From Batillaria attramentaria (taxonomy: Eukaryota; Mollusca; Gastropoda; Batillariidae): a stretch of DNA of 64,000 nucleotides. The first letter of the stretch is position 1. Every line of letters starts with the position of its first letter. This document shows positions 31,081-42,300 of this stretch, in pieces. Made by a program: the position numbers and the translations under genes. Under the pieces are notes generated by a model. The model was given only the letters and a program-made list of their open reading frames with translations, ran no database searches and was not told the origin of the DNA. The stretch spans positions 2,397,001-2,461,000 of the forward strand of contig JACVVK020000005.1 in assembly GCA_018292915.2 (NCBI GenBank), in the 5' to 3' direction.

Positions 31081-32661
31081 GGTTGTGCCGTGTCACAGAT
31101 CTCACATCTGGCCATTTCTTTTCTTGACAGTCCTCAGGAGCAGGTGCAAATAGAAAGAAAAAAAAAAATGATCAACTTACCCTAACACACACAGGTCATA
31201 CTAATCTCCTCTACGTCGTACTGTTCACGCGGCACACAATTGTACTAACATTGACGACTCCACTTCTGCCAATCAAAGGGGGCGAGCCCCCAGAATTCAG
31301 CCAATCGCGTGCTGCGGCGCAATGAGCACAACACATAGCATGATCTGGCAAACTTTCTTGCCACACACTACAAACAGGGAAGCGCATACATGTAGTTTGA
31401 TATGACCGAGACGTGGACAGAAAGCAGTAAGTTCACTGACGTCATTTGAGGAAAAAGACCATTACGTCAATCTCTTTCATCTTGAAATCACACCCTTTTT
31501 CTATAAAAATGACGTCATGGACGTATACTGTGTTTTTCCCAATACAGGGCAGAAAAAAAGAGGTGGGGCTTTGGCCTCGGGGGCGTACCAAGTGCACTCG
31601 TCTATTGGAACGAGACAGAAAACATCAGTATATGATCATACTATGATCGACTGTAGCAGCTGACCGCCGTTGATATGAAAATGCTCACTGACAAACTGAG
31701 ACCTACCCCCCCCCCCCTCCCCCTCTCTCTCTCTCATAATTCGTGAACCACCGTTACAAAGGTTGCTTTGACTGAATTTTTATTGAGCATGTCATAAGCA
31801 CGTCTTGTTTTTCTGTGCTTTCTCCAGTGCAACAACAACAACAACAACAAAAAATCTGTTTGAGCCAAAACATCAGTATGGCCCCTTCGCACCTGTCTAA
31901 GTTGATTTTAGTTACACCACCGCTACAATGACCTACACGTACTGCAACCGCAAGTCAAATGGCACGAAATCAATCTCATCAGAAAGGAGGCCTTAAGCCG
32001 GCTCTTAACTGGGCACCGCGGAGCGCCACAGTGCTGTCCACAGTTGTGACACAGTTGACAACAACAACAATAATAATGAATCGTTACTGTCTATAACATT
32101 GGAAATTCGTCTTTGGGTAGCCGTAAGTATGCCATTTCTTATCCAAAAAGGCGATCTTAGACAGGTATCGCTGTAATTTCAAATATGAAACCACAGTATT
32201 CAAAAACTGAACTGAAATCGCAGCTGCTGCTGGTAAAATATACCCACATCCTCTCTCTCTCCTTTTCCTCTGACTACTTGAGCACGCGCATGTCTGTGGA
32301 TGCAATCGTCTTGTGCGGGGGGAGCAGACTTCAACATGGGGCATGCTTTGTTTTACCATTCTTTTGAGTCTGGGTGTGGCATCATTTGTGCATGAGTGCG
32401 ACTGGTGCCACAATGTCCAGACATTTTGAGGGGGGGGTGGGGGGGGGGGAGGAGGAAGGATCGAAGCACTGTCTGCAGTCATTTCGTAAAAGGGTCTAGG
32501 CGTCAATGATTTGAGAAGCACTTAGACCCGTTTGCCATGTGACGGATGATGTGGGTGGTACAAAATAGAGAGGCGTGGAACACTGGTCTCAACTCAAGAA
32601 AGTGAATTTCAGTAGGGTTCAAATATTGTTTTAAATTTAGAAATAAATCAATAGGACACAG
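31081..32661. other. Unassigned sequence
   Basis: Unique-looking sequence with a C/T tract at 31706-31734, (CAA)n at 31829-31849 and a G tract at 32429-32450. Open frames at 32084-32521 and 31446-31646 have no recognisable domains. Confidence 0.35.

Positions 32662-32711
<50 letters not shown>
32662..32711. repeat. (TG)n microsatellite
   Basis: About 50 bp of pure TG. Confidence 0.97.
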
Positions 32712-32712
<1 letters not shown>

Positions 32713-33167
32713 AGTGTTTTCCTCATCAGTTAACCTCATATCAGATACACATCTCTTAAGTTCAAACTACTTCAAGACACACTCTCCGTCACAGAGGAAA
32801 CTTTCTATCTTAACTGTCTGCAGAAACAAACAGAAAGAAAAAACAAATACAATGTCTGCTTCATCACTTACTAAGAGTGTATTGACTCCCCGCCCTGTGA
32901 AACAGAGCACCGGTCACGACCGACACACACGGTCTAATGGTGCGGGCATGTTGACAAAACTATTTCCTACTTCGCTGCAGTCCCGCCGCACTTACGTGTA
33001 AGGCGATCAGTGATTGGCATGTGTCCCTGCATTCCCGTCATGCCTTATCATTTTGAAAAATCGACTGGGCAAATACTACCAACAGCGAGAGATAATTCTA
33101 GTCTCGACAGCGTGACAATGATGGTTAAGCCGCCCTCCTTGTGGTGAAGGGGGTTTTCATCGTGTGT
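32712..33167. other. Unassigned sequence
   Basis: No repeat or exon recognised. Confidence 0.35.
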
Positions 33168-33173
33168 CAGGTG

Positions 33174-33205
<32 letters not shown>

Positions 33206-33212
33206 TGCGTGC

Positions 33213-33240
<28 letters not shown>
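33168..33240. repeat. (TG)n-(TGCG)n compound microsatellite
   Basis: GT flanks a core of six or seven GTGC units (33186-33212). Confidence 0.96.
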
Positions 33241-33243
<3 letters not shown>

Positions 33244-33299
33244 TTTTAGTACAAATAACTTCACGATAGTTTAGATGGGGAAAAAGTCTTTCTTCTACT

Positions 33300-33845
33300 G
33301 ACATCCCACAGCAACAACAACAACAAAATAAAACAAACAAACAAAAAACAACAACAACAAACAAAACAACAAGCAAACAAACAGACAAAAAACCTGAACT
33401 GAATTAAGATAGCAGTGTTAAGAAAGCGAGTGAAAACCTACTGATTTTGTTTTTCTGTCATTCAGGGTAGAGGTTATTTAAGGGGGGAGGAGGTGGGTTC
33501 CTCCTCCACTCACACAATTCACCCCCCACCAACACCACTCCCACGGAACCCCCCACCCCACCCACCCCCCTCCTCAAAGAACAACAACAACAACAACAAC
33601 AAACCCAAACATACAAACAAAACAAAAAACAAAAAGCAAACACAACAACAAAAAACAAACAAACAAAAAAACACTAAACAAACAGACAAAAAAAACCCAA
33701 CCAAACAAAAAACAATAACAATAAACAAACAATAAAACAAATTCAAGTTTAAAAAAGATAAAAACCTAATGATTTTGCTTTCAATCACTGAAGGAGGAAA
33801 TTAACAACTAACAACAACAACAACAACATTTGCACTACCCCAACA
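33300..33845. repeat. CAA/CAAA-rich low-complexity region
   Basis: Blocks of (CAA)n and (CAAA)n at 33310-33382, 33578-33740 and 33811-33828, interspersed with C-rich sequence. Resulting Asn/Lys/Gln or Val/Leu/Phe open frames are artefacts. Confidence 0.85.
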
Positions 33846-34796
33846 GCAAAACAAAAACCAAACTATTGCATCTACTACTAGGAGAAATAATTTATAACGG
33901 TTCTATTTACATTCAAGACACGTTCAATACTCTATAATTTTAAAACGACTGTGTTGATCGCTTGCTTGCGGCCGTTTTACATTTTCTCAAGAGAGCATGG
34001 GAACACTTAGAAAGTTCTGAAAATAAAATAGCCCCCTCCCCCGTTCCCTCCCTCTCTCTTTCTCTCTCTCTCTCTCTCAGACCAAGTGGTTACGATTTCG
34101 TTTACGGAAAATCAAAATCTTGTATTGCAAAAGCCAAGACAAACATTTTCCGCATCCAGCTGTAAAATATCTGTTTGCAGACGACAATTTATCCCTCGGT
34201 GTCGTCAAAAGAGAAAACATCACTCAAGCTGTTTTTCTCCCTTCTCCGCTTCCTCCAGACCGCAATACGTTGAAAAGTTCAAGAGAGCTGACGCTCTTCC
34301 AGGAGCAATTACCTCCCCTTTTATTCCGCCGCGAGAGTAATCTCCTCTTGGAAGTTTATTGTTAAACCTTCCATATTTTTCCCTCATTGATCTCGGAGAG
34401 GCATTTACCCGTGTGTGAATGGCACTGTGCAATGATTCTTCGGACTTAGTAGAAAATTGCCCCTATTGTTAAGTCTCATGCTTGCCTTGGTACCCGAGGT
34501 GTATTGGTTAGTGCGTATGATCTTTTTTTGAAGAGCCCTCAAACGTGTGTTCGGATCATTATGGTGTGTTTTGTTTGAGTCAACGATGGTCAAACAAATT
34601 ACTCATAAGGGATGTGAGTTAGGCGCAATACATAATTAGATTTGTTGTTCCTCGTTGTTGTTTCTTAAAACCGATCACGAGGACTTGTTAACGACCTTGT
34701 GATCATGATCCTCTGACTGATTTTAAGAAGTATGAAATAAAACCTATTTGTGAAAAGGGAGTCCTTTGCAACAGAAAAGAAAAACTCACGCTCTTT
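33846..34796. other. Unassigned sequence
   Basis: (TC)n at 34052-34079. 34255-34370 is non-repetitive and homogeneous, and could be a conserved noncoding block, but this cannot be tested here. A weak tRNA-like stretch at 34500-34560 is not convincing. Confidence 0.35.
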
Positions 34797-34808
34797 CGGT
34801 ACGTGTCC

Positions 34809-34918
34809 TGGGGCCAAATATTTGTGCTGGCTTTTTTCTCGTTGCCCCCCGTCTTTGATATCACCTAATACGTGGTGGAAAAAGGACGTTAAACTCCGAA
34901 ACACCCATCCACTCTCCC
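34809..34918 (+). mobile_element. SINE-A, 5'-truncated at the body, with TSD-like flanks
   Basis: Begins at GGGGCCAAATATTTGTGC and ends in a degraded ACCC tail; the tRNA-like head is missing. TCGGTAC(G/T)TGTCCT flanks both sides (about 34797-34809 and 34919-34932) with one mismatch. Confidence 0.88.
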
Positions 34919-35183
34919 TCGGTACTTGTCCTTTCTGTGCGCAAAACATTCTAATAAAGAAAACATCGCAAGAGCAAACAGGACAGCAAAGAGTAAACAA
35001 TAGGTAAAATGGACATCAATGTGAACATACGGGACTAACTACGACACTGACGATTTGTTTCTTTAAAAAAAAAAAAAAAAAAAAATCAACAAGAAAACAA
35101 AACACCAAAATGTTTTCGCACAGTTACAACAACAGAATATATAACATCAATCTTGATATTAGAGGCAAACATTCTTGCCTAAG

Positions 35184-35184
<1 letters not shown>

Positions 35185-35261
<77 letters not shown>
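35185..35261. repeat. (AC)n microsatellite
   Basis: About 76 bp of pure CA. Confidence 0.97.
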
Positions 35262-35263
<2 letters not shown>

Positions 35264-35278
35264 TGTCACAAGAAAATG

Positions 35279-35580
35279 GTTGGTTGGTTTTTGCTCGTGG
35301 GTTTAACATTGCACTGTTTTTCACCACCCACTGATGATGTCAAACAAAGGCCGGTCAACGGGGAAACAACAACAAACAAACAAACAAACAAACAAACAAA
35401 CAAACAACAACAACAACAACACACCAGAAACAAAACAAGAACTACAACAACAACATTGAACAAACACAGCAGAAATGTTGGATTCCCAACCAGAAATCAA
35501 ACCCACTCTCTCACGACTCAAACATCGACAGTCCCCCAACGTTCTTTCAGCTCGGCCATCGCGGCTCCAAATCTCACGAA
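35279..35580 (-). mobile_element. Possible distant SINE-A relative with internal (CAAA)n
   Basis: GGTTTAACATTGCACTG, CACCACCCACTGATGATGTC, GGCCGGTCAACGGGGAAAC, CCCAACCAGAAATCAAACCC and a CGGCCATCGCGGCTCC end keep the order of tail, body and head seen in minus-strand SINE-A, with strong divergence and a (CAAA)n/(CAA)n expansion at 35368-35420. Confidence 0.45.
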
Positions 35581-36114
35581 ACAAACACCCTTTGAAATGT
35601 GTCCTGTATGGCGCAGTGACCAAGCTAGCGTATCAATTGCAGACTCGGGGAAGGAAACAATCACTCGCTTCTTCAATACTCTCTCCGGCACCCCTGTAGT
35701 CTCTTGATCCAAAAGAACTGACCCCCGTCCACTCAGTCCCTCGGAGGTCCACTCTCGAGCCCCGGTCCACCTTTCTTCCCGTGGCAGAATCGGTTTCTTG
35801 AGGACCGGGAGTCCAGCCGAATTCTCCACAGTCCTACGTCCTTCGTTCCTCAGATGGCGTCTTTGCAGAAGGGCACTTGTTTCATTTGCTTTTGAGAACT
35901 GGTGTTGGTCGGGGGGTGTCCAACCTTGGAGTTTTCCAGAAAAGCGCGATGGTGTTAAGAAAATCATTGCCTGTGAGGTATTCTGTCGTCGTTTTTGTAC
36001 AAGTTGATGACCGTCTTAGTTTGTGTGTTTGAGAAAATGCATTTCGTTCAGGGGGGCAGTGTTTGGTTTAAATAATTCACACATTGATTTTTTTGTCTCC
36101 TCTCTCTGTGTGCA
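35581..36114. other. Unassigned sequence
   Basis: Open frames on both strands (up to 149 codons, minus strand 35518-35967) overlap the SINE-like relic and show no recognisable domain. Confidence 0.35.
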
Positions 36115-36115
36115 G

Positions 36116-36252
36116 CGGATCTGCAAACATGCGCATCCACTTAACAGAAAATCATATTTTACGGCAAAACATCAGCTACAGTGTGGACATGTTTGAGAAA
36201 GATATCCAATTCCTGGAAAACCTCTCTAGAATGTTTAAGATCTACTCAGATG
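36116..36252 (+). CDS. Candidate internal exon, unknown protein
   Basis: A pyrimidine tract ending TCTCCTCTCTCTGTGTGCAG (36096-36115) is a good 3' splice site. The frame after it reads GSANMRIHLTENHILRQNIS and continues through SVDMFEKDIQFLENLSRMFK to IYSDG. At 36252 GATGG|GTATGGG could be a 5' splice site; otherwise the frame stays open to 36329. The peptide is well mixed in composition, unlike the low-complexity frames around it, but no family is recognised. Confidence 0.25.
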
Positions 36253-36329
36253 GGTATGGGTTTGTTACGGAAAACATCTTGAAGGCGGCGTTTTGGAATA
36301 GCGGTTTTCTTGGCGCAACCACTCAGTGA

Positions 36330-36970
36330 AAACGGTGCCCATTGTTGTAGGGACTGAGAGAGAGAGAAAAAAAATGAACTACTTCAGTCTCATACTAATA
36401 GCTGGGCCTTAATTAGCCGCTCAGGTGTCGACGCAAACGAACGGTCAATGCAGGAAGAGTGGTCTTCCCCTGCTGTGTGGAAAAAGATCCCGAGGAGTGA
36501 CACCACCACTGCTGATTTCAGTGAAACTGACAGTGATTGACAGAAGCGAGGGTGAAACAGACATTGTGAGCTGAATGGTATTAACAAACTTCTCCTGCAG
36601 TGTTTAACACTATCCCTTCCAAATGAGGCCATTTTGGAATGGGTCTTTTTTGAGAAATTATCCAGATGCGGTTTTTGAGGTAATGAGCTCTTCAGAATGA
36701 CTGAGCAAAGACGAGAAACTGTTGAAAATTGAACCGTTGGAAATGAAAAGGTTTGGCGAAATACATCTCATTTAAGAAGCAAAACACAATCGTATAGAAA
36801 ACCGCAGCAATGAAATTTGCTCAGGGGAAATTTCAATTACAGGATAACACACAAAACAAGTTACGGCTTTCGATTTTGAGAACGCTTTCGATGTTTACAA
36901 ATAAAATGAGAAGATGGAAAGTGTGAGCTGAAGCGATTGGGAGTGCGTTTCAGGGCTAAACGAATTGACC
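36330..36970. other. Unassigned sequence
   Basis: AT-leaning sequence with no recognised feature. Confidence 0.35.
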
Positions 36971-37100
36971 TTGCACGCACGCACGCACGCACGCACGCTC
37001 TCACGCGCCCTCATGCACGCACACTTCGTCACTTGGTTATACTCTTGTTCTTTTAACCCTACCCCCCCCCCCCCCCCCCCGCCACCACCACTCCCGACAC
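36971..37100. repeat. (ACGC)n and poly(C) tract
   Basis: ACGC repeats at 36974-36999, related CACGC sequence to about 37022, then a C run at 37063-37080. Confidence 0.85.
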
Positions 37101-37277
37101 GCACACGGGAGTCGAGATGGCGTAATGGTCGAGTGTTGAACTTTCAATCTTCGGATCGTGAGCTGGGGCCAAATATTTGTGCTGGCCTTTTTCTCGTTGG
37201 CCCCGTCTTTTTGATCATCACCCGGTAGGTGGCGGAAGAAAGGACGTTAAACTCCCAAACACCCACCCACCCACCCA
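37101..37277 (+). mobile_element. SINE-A, diverged copy with part of the B box missing
   Basis: Head GTCGAGATGGCGTAATGGTCG is recognisable, but GTGAGCTGGGGCC lacks the TTCGAATCCC of the B box. Body and (ACCC)n tail are present. CCCGACAC flanks both sides (37093-37100 and 37278-37285). Confidence 0.85.
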
Positions 37278-37280
37278 CCC

Positions 37281-37288
37281 GACACACA

Positions 37289-37319
<31 letters not shown>

Positions 37320-37327
37320 GCGCGCGC
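37281..37327. repeat. (AC)n-(GC)n alternating tract
   Basis: About 24 bp of AC followed by about 22 bp of CG, directly after the SINE-A tail. Such alternating purine-pyrimidine sequence, especially CG, favours Z-DNA. Confidence 0.95.
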
Positions 37328-37976
37328 CACTCTGTAGCCGATTTTTTGTTTAACATTTCAATAGAAACCAACGATCAATTAAAGCAGAAAACAACAAAGT
37401 TTAAAAATCAAACTAACAAAAAACACAAACATACCGCAATGGAAATATCGCTTTCGAAATCTCGGCAGACACACACACGCACACGCACACGCACACGCGC
37501 CCCCTTCCCAATACCACTGCCCCCCAACAAACCACTCCCCACCCCACACCCCTAACCCCATCCCATCCCCTTCCCCACTGGTTTGCCCCCTCCCCCCCCC
37601 CCCACTTACTCTTACGGTACGTGGCCTTCCAGAACGCCAAGATGAAATCAATATAGGAAAAGGCGGTATCAGAAGGGGGGAGAAAAAAAAGCGTTCGAAG
37701 TTTGGGGGAGTTATTTACTCACATGTTGGCGCTCAATATCTTCCTCCGGATCTGAGGGCGTGGTGCATATTGACCCCTTATTACAGAATTTTTAGATGTC
37801 TTCCGATGCCCGCGATTGAGGCAAAATCATTTCTTGTCCCTTTCGGCCGGATCGACCCGAGGTCTAGTAATTAGACAGCGATCCAACCGACAAGAAAGAG
37901 AAAAGAGGGTGGGAGGTGGTGGAGTGGTGGTGGAGGTGGTGAGGAGGGGGGTGGGGGGTGGGTTAAGGGGACGATG

Positions 37977-37977
<1 letters not shown>
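37328..37977. other. Unassigned sequence
   Basis: CA and C-rich patches at 37470-37600, then mixed sequence; nothing recognised. Confidence 0.35.
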
Positions 37978-38268
<291 letters not shown>

Positions 38269-38438
38269 AAAACAAAACTAAGGTCATGCACAATCCATGC
38301 CACGCAAGACAACCCTCCCCACTCCCTAACGACCAAGTTTTAATTACACCCAAGAAATTCCAAGGCCATCTTACGATTTAAGCAACTGATGCGATCAAAA
38401 ACGGCAGCTGTAATATTTCTTTCCGTCACGCTCTTGTG

Positions 38439-38940
38439 GGAATTTCTCAAAGAACCGTTGACGCATTTTACACCCGCTCTGTCGCACCACAAGCAGCTGC
38501 ACAAATACACAAAATGTCAAAAATTTGATATATTCCATCGCTCAAACTTTAGAAGAAAAAAAAAGCCGCTGAAGTTCTGACAAGTATGTGTCCGGGCACA
38601 AGCACAAGGGAGGTTTTGGCTAACAAATGGACAAGAAAATAGCAATATTTTATCTAGCCGATAAAAGACCATGGCATCAAATTTCTAAAATAACCATTGG
38701 TGCATTTCAAACCTCAGTCTGGCGCACTTCAAACAGCTGTACAAATACATTTTGATCCACAAAATGTCAAAACATTTGATATAATCCATCACTCTACTTT
38801 TCGGAAGATGCCTGATAAGTATGGAAGAAGTTCTGACAAGTGTGTGTCGGTATACTAGTACAACGAAGGCCGGTTTGGCAAATAAATGCACAGGACAATA
38901 ACAATATCTGCTGATAAAATCCACTCGAATCAAAATTAAA
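38439..38940. repeat. ~240-bp tandem duplication
   Basis: 38439-38678 and 38679-38940 align: CACAAAATGTCAAAA, TTTGATAT(A/T), ATCCATC(G/A)CTC, GAAGTTCTGACAAGT(A/G)TGTGTC, GG(T/C)TTTGGC(T/A)AA and (G/A)GACAA(G/T)AA(A/C). The second unit has a partial internal repeat (GATAAGTATGGAAGAAG). Confidence 0.8.
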
Positions 38941-39364
38941 CATCAGTTATATTTATTAGATATAAAAACTTGAAGAATCGATGAAATAAAAAGCCACAAT
39001 TTTTTTTTACTAATAGCCAGACAAATTAAGCATCGATTTAAAAATGATCAATGATCAGGCTAATTTTCGGCTAAAAGTGGAACTAGGCTGATTTTACATC
39101 CAAAATTCAGTTCGAAACCTTGCATAATTATACACATTTACAACTGATCCAGCTTAAAACAAAACCTTTTCGACCTAAAGCCTGTGCATTTGAAATGATG
39201 AAAAACCCTGAAATATTCAACACTCAAAACAGCAACTCAAGTTCATTTAATAAAATTCCGTATCTTCGTTTCCTTTTTTTTTTTCTACACAGAAGAAATC
39301 AAGTACATGTATCGTATGAAGGTAGGTAAACATCGACACTTCACCCGCACCCCATAGGACGCCG
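38941..39364. other. Unassigned AT-rich sequence
   Basis: Possibly a third, badly decayed unit of the preceding repeat; no other feature. Confidence 0.3.
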
Positions 39365-39440
39365 GCCGGGTTAACCCAGTTAATAGAGCGTTGGATTTAC
39401 AATACTGCGGTCGTGAGTTCAAATCTCAGATGGAAACCAA
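39365..39440 (+). mobile_element. tRNA-like SINE head or tRNA relic
   Basis: GGTTAACCCAGTTAATAGAG and GTCGTGAGTTCAAATCTC have tRNA A- and B-box character with normal spacing. The sequence that follows matches neither SINE-A nor SINE-B. The acceptor stem does not pair convincingly, so a functional tRNA is unlikely. Confidence 0.45.
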
Positions 39441-39503
39441 ACATTTCTGAAAGCTTATCCCTCGAAAGTCCACGCACAAAATTCAAAATTTACGCACGGA
39501 CTA

Positions 39504-39685
39504 ATAAATAGAGCTTACATGCTTAGTTCTCGTGGTTTACCACGGCGAAAGACTAACCCCAAGATGGTTCGATTCTTTGTGTAGCTACGGAACCTCCGGC
39601 GAGGTAGCTACGCAAACAGTCGAACCATCGAGGGGTTAGTCTTTTGCCGTAAACCACGAAAACTAATCACGTAAGTTGTTTATAC
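39504..39685. repeat. Near-perfect ~180-nt hairpin (MITE-like or hairpin RNA)
   Basis: The left arm 39514-39588 and right arm 39604-39675 are reverse complements with few mismatches. Exact blocks include GTAGCTAC, GATGGTTCGA, AAAGACTAACCCC and CGTGGTTTAC. The loop is about 15 nt and is itself partly paired (CCTC/GAGG). Weaker pairing extends outward (ATAAA/TTTAT). No open frame; no clear target duplication. Confidence 0.85.
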
Positions 39686-40990
39686 CACGAGCATTGAGTC
39701 TCTTACCTCTACTGCTCTAGCCGCATACATTTTCTGCGCCATTTTATTTTTCTGGTAGGGTGACTAGTGACTTTGGTACCCCCTCAAAATTCTGCGCACT
39801 GACTTGTGAGGAAATGATGCGTAGGGGAGTTGAAATTGCTTGATGTTAAGAAGAATATCATTCAAAGCATGTGCTCATGTGCTGACATTCAAAAGTGCAC
39901 TCGCAAATACTTCGCAGAGAATTTTCTGTGCGATCATTTTTTTTAATGTGATCCAAGGAAAATAACATTTTACCCCCAAAAGTGAGCAAAATAACTGTGC
40001 ACCGGCCGTGACGTATGAGGTCTAAATGTTTGAAATGACGCACTTTCTGACTGATGACGTAACTGGAGTGTGTTTTTGTGAACTCGTAAACCACTGAGTG
40101 GGGTATGGAAAGTCATAACTCACACTTTCGCTCTCTGTTTCAGTACTATTTTCGGACGTAAAGCGCTCATATGTTAACTCACTGAAAGTTTGCACTGGCG
40201 AGGGGTGTAAAGAAACAATACTGAATTAAACTGAACTGATAAACGACGACAAAGCAAGACTGAACCACAAAAGCAGAAACACTAAGACGTTAAACAATTA
40301 CAGTTCTTCTGCGGTCTTTACCAAGAACCCAGATCCCGTTTCCTTCGCTGACGGATGCCGCGTTTGCTCGTAGATTCCCAGCTGTCCCGGTTCTTCCAGC
40401 ACTGTCCGCAACCAAAGCCGAAGACGGCCCCGCTAGTTCACCATTATCCATGCTGCTGCATTATTAAACGTTGCGGAAGAAGCAGGCAGGAGGGTGCAAT
40501 TACTGGTCCACCGGGCTTGTTGACGCCTTCTGAAAGAAGAGGGATGCCGAGAAATTTCCCTTCAGGAAGGCAGCTCTGTTTCCTTTCTAAGGTTCAAAAG
40601 GGGTGAGGCGGGGTAGGGTGTGGTAGTTGTCGTGGTGGGAGTTGCGGGGCGGGGTTGGGGGGTGGGGGTGGGGGGGGGTGGGGGTTGTTATCGAGATCTG
40701 TCATATGTCCGTTATGACACGTCGAAAAGAGAGACAGCATCGCGAATCATTCAATTCAATTCAATTCAATTCAATTCAAATTCTGTGTTGTGTTAGAATG
40801 TAATAAAAATAGCTCAGCGTCATACTGTTTAAAGTAAAATGTAAAGCCGGTCAGACTTGATTCTCTTCTCTTGAAGATGCTTATCCCGAAAAAACAACAA
40901 CAAAATCAAACAAACAAACAAACAAACAAACAAACAAACAAACAAACAAACAACAACCACAAAAACAACAACAACAACACGCACACACAA
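39686..40990. other. Unassigned sequence with G-rich and CAAA tracts
   Basis: G/T-rich 40610-40688, (AATTC)n at 40749-40780 and (CAAA)n at 40906-40951. Open frame 40355-40606 (83 codons) is not recognised. Confidence 0.4.
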
Positions 40991-41153
40991 ATAAATGCCG
41001 TTCTAAATTTCGTAACTTCAGTATCCGAGCTGACCCTTCGCACGACGCGATTTGTGCTGTGCTGAGGTTCGTCTGTATGTGAGCGAATGCGTGTGATTCA
41101 CATGAGCGTGCGTCTTGGGTTGAGCCCGCGGCGCTTTGTGTCCTATTATTATC
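40991..41153 (+). mobile_element. SINE-B, 5'-truncated fragment
   Basis: AATGCCGTTCTAAATTTCG, CCGAGCTGACCCTTCGCAC, GCGTGTGATTCACATGAGCG and GCGGCGCTTTG follow the SINE-B consensus (60317-60470). The end is shortened before an ATT tail (41145-41153). Head and core are missing. Confidence 0.85.
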
Positions 41154-41719
41154 ATCCTTTTCTTTTCTCTAAAGTCAGAATAACATTTTTCTTAAAAATT
41201 AAACAATAAATTCCTCGACAATTCCCTAACACAAAACCATTTAACGAACCATTCTTTCATTAAGCACCTCTTGGCTTTTTGACAGGAGAGCACAAACTCT
41301 ACAAAAAAAAGACCCTCTCCAGCTGATAAAATACTGACCCTTGTTTCGCTGTTCAAAGCGTCTGTTTTCAGGCGTACGTGAAGAAGCGATCTATGCATAC
41401 TCCAGCTTCATGTCGAAGAGGCTAAGTGTCACCTCGACGACCGTCCAGATCTTCGATGGTTCTCGTGTCTCTAACAGGATTACTCTCGTGTCAGGAATTG
41501 TTTTCTCTCTTCTACACGACTTCGGCCTCTCCCTTTTCCGTTTGGAGAGAAGGAAAAAGAATGGGTCGTCCAGGCTCTTACTGTTTTGTCGTATGATGCT
41601 TCATCGATTTTGTGCAAAGCTTCTGAAGTTGTCGTTGTCGTGCAAGCCTCTCCTTCTTCTTCTTCTTCTCCTTCTTCATTGGCTCCCTCTTCCCTTCTCG
41701 GAGGGTTCTGTCCAAAAGA
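41154..41719. other. Unassigned sequence
   Basis: The open frame from 41341 on the plus strand starts with a varied sequence (MFRCSKRLFSGVREEAIYAY) but then runs into the pyrimidine-rich array at 41720. No domain or splice context is seen. Confidence 0.3.
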
Positions 41720-42300
41720 GTTGGAGATTTTTCTCTTTACCCCCCGAGGGATCTTTCGATGCTTTTTATCTCAAGTGGCCAGCATCCCGCCATCGTCCGC
41801 GACCACCTCCAAGCGTCAACATTAAATGTCCAAAAATGGGAGTTTTTCTCTTTTTTCGCTTTCCTTACCCTATGGCATCTTTTGAAGCGTTTTTTTGTTG
41901 TTTTTTTTGCTCCCCCGGTGCCCTCCACCCCCCTCCCACCTTCACGCCCAGCTCATATCCCCCCTCCCCCTCCCCACAAGCTCTGCTCTTTCCCGCTACG
42001 CTCAGTATGTAGAATTTCCCCCTCCTTACCCTTTGGCATCTTTTGAAGTTTTTTTTTCTCCTCGCGTCGTCCACCTCCCCCTCACCAAATCCACCTCAGC
42101 CGCCTCCCCTCCCTCTCCCCTTCCCTGTCACCTTCGGCATCAAATGTCCAAATTTTGGTGTTTTTCCCTCTTCCATATCCTATGGCACCTCCTCCCTTAT
42201 GTCCACCCCTCCCCTCCCCCTCCCCTTCCCCCTTCAGCTACAGCATCGGCTCCCAGCCATCTCTTACTCCCAAAATGTCCAGGTTCCTGCCAAGCCTCTT
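41720..42300. repeat. ~160-bp diverged pyrimidine-rich tandem repeat
   Basis: CCTTACCCT(A/T)TGGCATCTTTTG recurs about 161 bp apart (41861 and 42023), with related GGGATCTTTCG upstream and ATCCTATGGCACC downstream. AAATGTCCAAA recurs at 41825 and 42142 (two periods). The open frames here on both strands are produced by the array. Confidence 0.7.

Noticed and set aside
34500..34565. tRNA-like segment (TATTGGTTAGTGCGTATGATC ... GTGTTCGGATCA)
   Set aside because: The B box is too degenerate and no SINE body follows. The resemblance may be chance.
35518..35967. 149-codon minus-strand frame
   Set aside because: It overlaps a decayed SINE-like region, has no recognised domain and starts in a poor context.
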